Positions 59,264-64,000 of a DNA stretch of 64,000 nt are shown piece by piece. The number at the start of each line of letters is the position of its first letter. The first letter of the stretch is position 1. The stretch covers positions 1-64,000 of the forward strand of contig NZ_BAGE01000058.1 in the NCBI RefSeq assembly GCF_000308675.1, in the 5' to 3' direction. The translations under genes were made by a program, and so were the position numbers. A model generated the notes under the pieces. The model saw only the letters and a program-made list of their open reading frames with translations, was not told where the DNA came from and did not search any database. Source of the stretch: Nocardia paucivorans NBRC 100373 (GTDB lineage: Bacteria > Actinomycetota > Actinomycetes > Mycobacteriales > Mycobacteriaceae).

Positions 59264-60460
59264 ATGGCTTTCTATCGACAGGTGGGGGCGGTGCCGCCGA
59301 AGCGGCATACCCGACACCGCGACGGACGGGGGCGGCTCCACTACGAGGAGCTGGTGGGCGAAGAGGGCTTCTCCGGGGATTCCGCACTGTTGTATCACCG
59401 GGAACTACCACCGGCGATCGTCGATTCGACGGTATGGGAGCTGCCGGATGGGGTGACGACACCGAACCATCCGCTGCGACATCGTCATCTGCGACTGCAC
59501 GAACTGTTCTGCGGCGATACGCCCGCGGCCGCCGACCCCGTGACCGGCCGACGGCTATTGCTGGCCAATGCCGATGTGCGCCTGCTGTACGTGGTCGCCT
59601 CGGGTGCCTCACCGCTGTATCGGAATGCCCTGGGAGACGAACTCGTATACGTGGAATCCGGCACCGCGGAGGTGGAGACGGTTTTCGGCGCGCTCTCGGT
59701 ACGACAGGGCGATCAGGTGCTCCTACCGCGCGCGACCACGCATCGGTGGGTGCCGAACGGGACCGAACCGCTCCGCGCCTATGTGATCGAGGCGTCGAGC
59801 CATATCACCCCACCGCGCCGATATCTGTCGAGATTCGGTCAGTTCCTGGAGAATTCGCCGTACTGCGAACGGGATCTACGAGGTCCGACCCAACCACTGG
59901 TGGCGGAGGGGACGGATATCGAGGTGCTGGTGAAGCATCGCGCGGCGGGACAGGTGGTGGGCACCAGAATGGTGTACGCCACCCACCCGTTCGACGTGGT
60001 GGGTTGGGACGGGTGCCTGTACCCGTTCGCCCTGAACATCGCCGATTTCGAGCCGATCACCGGCCGGGTGCACCAGCCGCCGCCGGTGCATCAGGTCTTC
60101 GAGGGGTCCGGTTTCGTGGTGTGCGATTTCGTGCCGCGCAAGGCCGACTATCACCCGCTGTCGATTCCGGTGCCGTACTACCACTCGAATGTGGATTCCG
60201 ACGAGGTCATGTTCTACTGCGGCGGGAACTACGCGGCTCGCAAGGGTTCGGGGATCGGACCGGGATCGGTATCGGTGCACCCCGGTGGATACGCGCACGG
60301 CCCGCAGCCGGGTGCCTACGAGGGCGGTATCGGGCTGAAGTTCCTCGACGAGCTGGCGGTCATGGTGGACACTTTCCGGCCGCTGCAACTCGGGGAAGGC
60401 GCATTGGCCTGCGAGGACCCCGAGTATGCATGGTCGTGGTCGGGGCGGGGGCCACGGTGA
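59264..60460 (+). CDS. hmgA: Homogentisate 1,2-dioxygenase
   Basis: The 398-residue cupin enzyme opens homogentisate to maleylacetoacetate in tyrosine/phenylalanine degradation. The C-terminal iron site shows in VHPGGYAHGPQPGAYE; the substrate-binding NVDSDEVMFYCGG segment is intact. GGGAGG lies 4-5 nt before the ATG. The stop overlaps the fahA start (GTGA), so the two steps are coupled. Maleylacetoacetate isomerase is not in the window. Confidence 0.93.
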   Translation: MAFYRQVGAVPPKRHTRHRDGRGRLHYEELVGEEGFSGDSALLYHRELPPAIVDSTVWELPDGVTTPNHPLRHRHLRLHELFCGDTPAAADPVTGRRLLLANADVRLLYVVASGASPLYRNALGDELVYVESGTAEVETVFGALSVRQGDQVLLPRATTHRWVPNGTEPLRAYVIEASSHITPPRRYLSRFGQFLENSPYCERDLRGPTQPLVAEGTDIEVLVKHRAAGQVVGTRMVYATHPFDVVGWDGCLYPFALNIADFEPITGRVHQPPPVHQVFEGSGFVVCDFVPRKADYHPLSIPVPYYHSNVDSDEVMFYCGGNYAARKGSGIGPGSVSVHPGGYAHGPQPGAYEGGIGLKFLDELAVMVDTFRPLQLGEGALACEDPEYAWSWSGRGPR

Positions 60461-61665
60461 GGGTGCGGGTCGAGGTCCCGGAGGATTCCCTTTTCGGACC
60501 CGACAATCTGCCGTACGGGGTGTTCGCCCCGGACGGCGCGCCACCGCGGGTGGGGGTGCGGATCGGCGATCATGTACTGGACCTGGCCGCCGCTCTGGGC
60601 GACGACGTATTCGCCCGATCGGATCTGAACGCCTTCCTGGCGCAGGGCCCGCGACGCTGGCAACAGGTGCGGGAGCAGGTGCGCGAACTGCTCGACGGCG
60701 AGATCGCCGCCACGGCCCTGTTCCCGCTCTCGGAAGTGCGCCTGGCGCTACCGGTCCGGATCGGGGACTATGTCGACTTCTACGCCAGTATCGACCACGC
60801 CACGAACCTGGGCAGGCTGCTGCGCCCCGAGACCGAGCCCCTGCTGTCGAACTGGCGTCATCTGCCGGTGGGGTATCACGGGCGCGCCGGAACGGTGGTG
60901 GTGTCGGGAACCGAGATCGTGCGGCCGTGCGGCCAGCACCGCGGTGCGGCCGGGCCCCCGGTCTTCGGCCCCTCGCGACGGTTGGATATCGAGGCCGAAC
61001 TGGGTTTCGTCATCGGGGTCGGCTCGGATCGTCCGCTGGCCGTCGACGAGTTCGCCGACCATGTCTTCGGGGTGGCCCTGGTCGACGACTGGTCCGCTCG
61101 GGATATCCAGGCCTGGGAGTCCCGGCCGCTGGGCCCGTTTCTCGGTAAATCGTTCGCCACCTCGATGTCCGCCTGGGTCACCCCGCTGGCAGCGCTGTCG
61201 CGGGCCCGTGTCCCGCTACCGCCGCAGATCCCCGAACCGCTTCCCTACCTGCGCGAACATGATAATTGGGGCCTGGATATCGACCTGTGCGTGCGTTGGA
61301 ACGGTCAGGTCGTCTCCCGCCCTTCGTATTCCGCGATGTACTGGTCGGCGGCGCAGATGCTGGCGCATCTCACCATCAACGGCGCCGCCACCCGTACCGG
61401 CGATCTCTATGCCTCGGGCACGATTTCCGGCCCATCCCGGGATCGGTACGGTTCGTTCATGGAACTGTCCTGGGACGGACAGGAGCCCCTGATCGTGAAC
61501 GGGGTCGAGCGCACCTTCCTGCACGACGGTGACGAGGTCACCATTACTGCCACGGCACCCGGCGCAGCCGGCTCCCGAATAGGGCTCGGCGAGGTCACCG
61601 GCCGGATCGCACCCGCTCGGCCCGCCGCCGCGGCACCTCGAGGCAATAGACGGCCGCTTATGTAG
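60457..61665 (+). CDS. fahA: Fumarylacetoacetase
   Basis: The 402-residue enzyme hydrolyses fumarylacetoacetate to fumarate and acetoacetate. It has the N-terminal domain (FGPDNLPYGVFAP) and catalytic domain with YVDFYASIDHATNLG, GYHGRAGTVVVSGT, LDIEAELGFVIG and VDDWSARDIQAWE, GPFLGKSFATSMSAWVTPL, which hold the metal and active-site residues. The GTG at 60457 overlaps the hmgA stop. The frame continues far upstream but only as an overlap of hmgA. The fragment after residue 385 (ARPAAAAPRGN) is not conserved. Confidence 0.93.
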   Translation: MRVRVEVPEDSLFGPDNLPYGVFAPDGAPPRVGVRIGDHVLDLAAALGDDVFARSDLNAFLAQGPRRWQQVREQVRELLDGEIAATALFPLSEVRLALPVRIGDYVDFYASIDHATNLGRLLRPETEPLLSNWRHLPVGYHGRAGTVVVSGTEIVRPCGQHRGAAGPPVFGPSRRLDIEAELGFVIGVGSDRPLAVDEFADHVFGVALVDDWSARDIQAWESRPLGPFLGKSFATSMSAWVTPLAALSRARVPLPPQIPEPLPYLREHDNWGLDIDLCVRWNGQVVSRPSYSAMYWSAAQMLAHLTINGAATRTGDLYASGTISGPSRDRYGSFMELSWDGQEPLIVNGVERTFLHDGDEVTITATAPGAAGSRIGLGEVTGRIAPARPAAAAPRGNRRPLM

Positions 61666-61753
61666 TCGAGAGTTCGGACCATGGTTCGTCTCGGCGGTGC
61701 TTGCTGTACTGAATTCGACCCGCAGACAGGGCTTTCGAACTTCAGGAGCAATC

Positions 61754-62377
61754 ATGAAAATCGCGATTTTCGGAGCAACCGGTTCCCTCGGACGTCATGT
61801 GGTCGAGCAGGCGCTCGAACGCGGATACGAGGTCACCGTCCTCACCCGCGACGCCGGTCGCGCCACGTGGACGAACCCTCGACTGCACGTGGTCGAAGGG
61901 GACGTGTCGGATCCGGCAGCGGTGGAACGGACCGTGGCCGGACAGGACGCGGTACTGGTCACCCTGGGCAACGGCCGCAAGGGGGTGGTGCGGGCCGAGG
62001 GAACCCGACAGGTGATCGCCGCCATGGAACGCAACAGGGTGAAGCGGCTGATCTGCCAGTCCACCCTCGGTGCCGGTGACAGCCGCGGCAGCCTCGATTT
62101 TCTGTGGAAATACATTATGTTCGGCCTGTTGCTGCGTCCGGCCCTCGCCGACCACGAGCAGCAGGAGAAATACGTGCGGGCCTCCACCCTGGATTGGACC
62201 ATCGTCCGCCCCAGCGCCTTCACCGACGGACCACGCACCGGTGACTACCGACACGGTTTCGGCCCCGAGGAGCGCAACCTCACCTTGAAGATCTCCCGCG
62301 CGGATATCGCGGAATTCCTGCTCGACCAGATAACCGACCGCAACTATCTGCACAGGACACCCGGTATCTCGAATTGA
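61754..62377 (+). CDS. NAD(P)-binding oxidoreductase, atypical SDR (NmrA-like)
   Basis: The 207-residue protein has a Rossmann fold with the nucleotide motif IFGATGSLGRHVVEQALERGY, a second strand VTVLTRDAGRA and SAFTDGPRTGDYR. Catalytic Tyr-x-x-x-Lys is absent, as in atypical SDR proteins such as NmrA-like or flavin-reductase-like proteins. The ATG at 61754 has AGGAG 7-9 nt upstream. It follows fahA by 88 bp on the same strand, but a link to tyrosine breakdown is not shown. Substrate unknown. Confidence 0.9.
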   Translation: MKIAIFGATGSLGRHVVEQALERGYEVTVLTRDAGRATWTNPRLHVVEGDVSDPAAVERTVAGQDAVLVTLGNGRKGVVRAEGTRQVIAAMERNRVKRLICQSTLGAGDSRGSLDFLWKYIMFGLLLRPALADHEQQEKYVRASTLDWTIVRPSAFTDGPRTGDYRHGFGPEERNLTLKISRADIAEFLLDQITDRNYLHRTPGISN

Positions 62378-62438
62378 GGGACGGAGGCCCACTTCGAGAA
62401 GGCAGCCGCCCCACCTTTCCGATCCGAGGTCCGAGCGC

Positions 62439-64000
62439 TCAGCGCCGCCGGATCCGTGGCATGGGCGGTTCGATCGCCCCGCGCTCACGGAGATGGGTTT
62501 CGAGGGCCTCCAGATCGCTCGGTCCGACGGTCATATCGGTGCCTCGGGTGAAGACCTCGAACCCGTCCCCGCCGGAGGCCAGGAAATTATTGGTGGTCAC
62601 CCGGTATCTCGCGACCCTGTTCAAGGGTTGCCCACCGATTCGCACGCTTTCGTCGAGCACTTTCCGTCCCGGCGGCGCCGCGGGGTCGTAGGCGTAGGTG
62701 ATACCGGCCACCGACAGCACCGTCGGTTCGCTCGGGTTGTCCCACTGCTGTTCCAGCAGGTCCAGGATCTGCCCACCGGTGAGGGTGACGGTGACGACCT
62801 GGTTACCGAACGGCTGCACCGCGTAGATGGCGCCGAAGGTGATCGGGCCGACATTGATATCGGCGCGCACCCCGCCGGGGTTCATGAACGCCGCCACCGC
62901 CCGCGCGGGTTCGGCGGTGACATCGAGCATGGCGTCGGCGATGACATCGCCGAGTGGGGATTCCCCGGATTCGCTCGCGGCGCGGGGCAAGGAGGCGGTG
63001 GCCGTGCCGATCACTCGTTCGGCACGGGGCGCGGCCTGCGCGGTGTAGAAATCAACCATACGGTCGAGCTCGGGATCGGTCGCCACGGTCCGGGTCACCA
63101 CCCGGTTCACGGCGGAGACGGTGACACCGTCGTCGGCGAAACGCAGCGTGACGTCGGTGACCAGCCGGCCGTAGGAACCGGCCTGGGTCACCACTTTGCC
63201 GTCGATGACACACACATACGCCTGGTGGCTGTGTCCGGTGAGGATGGTGCGCACCATCGGATCGGTGCGGCGGGCCAGGTCGGGAACGTCCGGGGTGATA
63301 TCGGCACACCCGTTGTAGTCGGTGGCCGCCGCCGAGACCTGTTGACGTCCACCGTCGTGAACCAGGGCGACCACGGTTTCGGCGCCCGCCTTCCGCATTT
63401 TCGGCACATACCTGTTGATTGCCTCGACCTGATCACCGAAGGTGTAGCCGCGAATACCCTCCGGGAACACCAGGTGGGCGGTCTCCGGGGTGATCGTGCC
63501 GACCACCCCGATCCGGTGACCGCCCACTTCCACCATGGTCCAGGCCCGCACCCCCGGCGCCGGATGCCCTTGGGCGTCGGTCAGATTGGCGGCCAGAAAC
63601 GGGAAATCGGTTCCGGTGAAAGGCGCGCCGGGCGAACAACCGTCGAGCGCACAACCTCCCTCCCGCAACCGTGCCAATTCCAGGACACCGTGGTCGAGTT
63701 CGTGATTGCCGACCGCGGACGCGGCCACTCCGATCTCGTTGAGGGCGTTGATCGTCGGTTCGTCGTGAAACAATGACGACACCAATGGACTCGCGCCGAT
63801 ATTGTCGCCGACCGACAGCACCGCGCTGTCCGGGTATGCCGCACGTAACCGGTCCAGGTGCGCGGCCAGATAACCGATACCACCGGCAGTGTGGTCGGCG
63901 ACCAGACCATTGCTCGCCTCCGGTGGTTGCAGATGACCGTGCAGATCGTTGAAACCGAACAGGTGCACCTCACCCGGTTCGGCGGCGGGCAGATCATCGG
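62439..64000 (-). CDS. Bifunctional 5'-nucleotidase/UDP-sugar hydrolase, 5' end cut
   Basis: The frame is open to the right edge of the window, so at least 520 residues are present and the N-terminal signal is missing. The N-terminal metallophosphatase domain shows FNDLHGHLQP, GDNIGASPLVSSL, GNHELDHG and a GHSHQAY with metal ligands; the C-terminal 5'-nucleotidase domain shows SPLGDVIADAML, NPGGVRADI, YAVQPFGNQVV and NFLASGGDGF. Such proteins are normally secreted or envelope-bound and hydrolyse nucleotides. A GTG at 63968 is not the true start as the frame continues upstream with DDLPAAEPGE. Low-GC or mobile features are absent. Confidence 0.93.
   Translation of the reverse strand, partial: DDLPAAEPGEVHLFGFNDLHGHLQPPEASNGLVADHTAGGIGYLAAHLDRLRAAYPDSAVLSVGDNIGASPLVSSLFHDEPTINALNEIGVAASAVGNHELDHGVLELARLREGGCALDGCSPGAPFTGTDFPFLAANLTDAQGHPAPGVRAWTMVEVGGHRIGVVGTITPETAHLVFPEGIRGYTFGDQVEAINRYVPKMRKAGAETVVALVHDGGRQQVSAAATDYNGCADITPDVPDLARRTDPMVRTILTGHSHQAYVCVIDGKVVTQAGSYGRLVTDVTLRFADDGVTVSAVNRVVTRTVATDPELDRMVDFYTAQAAPRAERVIGTATASLPRAASESGESPLGDVIADAMLDVTAEPARAVAAFMNPGGVRADINVGPITFGAIYAVQPFGNQVVTVTLTGGQILDLLEQQWDNPSEPTVLSVAGITYAYDPAAPPGRKVLDESVRIGGQPLNRVARYRVTTNNFLASGGDGFEVFTRGTDMTVGPSDLEALETHLRERGAIEPPMPRIRRR

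Noticed and set aside
59233..61665. 810-codon plus-strand frame suggesting a fusion upstream of fahA
   Set aside because: The N-terminal half is out-of-frame hmgA. fahA starts at the GTG at 60457 overlapping the hmgA stop.
61697..61720. Third copy of the XRE operator near 61700 (GTGCTTGC)
   Set aside because: Only the left half-site is present; the right arm does not match, so it is likely chance.

Overview
The window is high-GC actinobacterial chromosome from a mycolic-acid-bearing relative of Mycobacterium, most likely Nocardia or a close genus. The main reason is gene order. Read right to left, it follows the M. tuberculosis Rv0427c-Rv0477 neighbourhood: xthA, GNAT, def, DUF3263, virR-like, sodC, ybdK, a CDC48-type ATPase, pssA, psd, groEL2 with two CIRCE elements, a prolyl oligopeptidase, lpd, ramB, icl/aceA, fadB2, a MadR-like TetR gene, a DUF445 gene, an XRE gene, hbhA and a DUF2516 gene. 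I saw no rRNA, tRNA, CRISPR array or insertion sequence. The genes at both window edges are cut.

Layout. 0-5.1 kb: ABC1 kinase (cut), TetR, DUF445, then XRE regulator-hbhA-DUF2516. 5.1-11 kb: alpha/beta hydrolase, secreted protease, alcohol dehydrogenase and a MetE-like protein. 11-20 kb: acetate and fatty-acid metabolism (fadB2, aceA, ramB, a FadE5-like dehydrogenase) with an XdhC-like gene and a PfkB kinase. 20-28 kb: small lineage-specific accessory genes, including a NERD-like protein, an ArsR/SRPBCC pair, VOC and CMD proteins, a polysaccharide deacetylase, a patatin, an aldo/keto reductase with a divergent TetR, and a HAD hydrolase. 28-35.6 kb: lpd, prolyl oligopeptidase, a broken MFS transporter, a hydrolase, TetR and a ZIP-like protein. 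35.7-41 kb: groEL2, ClpC2-like protein, psd-pssA and a small membrane protein. 41-53.4 kb: fabH, AAA ATPase, the complete Mrp antiporter operon and a PAP2 phosphatase. 53.4-64 kb: ybdK, sodC, virR-like, DUF3263, def-GNAT-xthA, hmgA-fahA and a 5'-nucleotidase (cut).

How the genes fit together. aceA, fadB2, the FadE5-like gene and ramB form a carbon-switch cluster, and a RamB-type box lies in the aceA promoter. psd-pssA make phosphatidylethanolamine. hmgA-fahA complete homogentisate degradation. mrpA(B)CDEFG encodes a cation/proton antiporter.

Most interesting signals: (1) a full-length MetE homologue lacking three of the four catalytic zinc ligands and the conserved folate-site tryptophan; (2) the same 20-bp operator in front of the XRE regulator gene and of a separate hydrolase gene, suggesting a small regulon; (3) two 19-bp operators laid over the -35 and -10 of an apparently leaderless promoter for the ClpC2-like gene, whose product has its own helix-turn-helix; (4) a perfect 36-bp palindrome between an aldo/keto reductase gene and its divergent TetR gene; (5) an MFS gene broken by one in-frame stop; (6) an 11-bp perfect hairpin that hides the likely ribosome binding site of the DUF445 gene.
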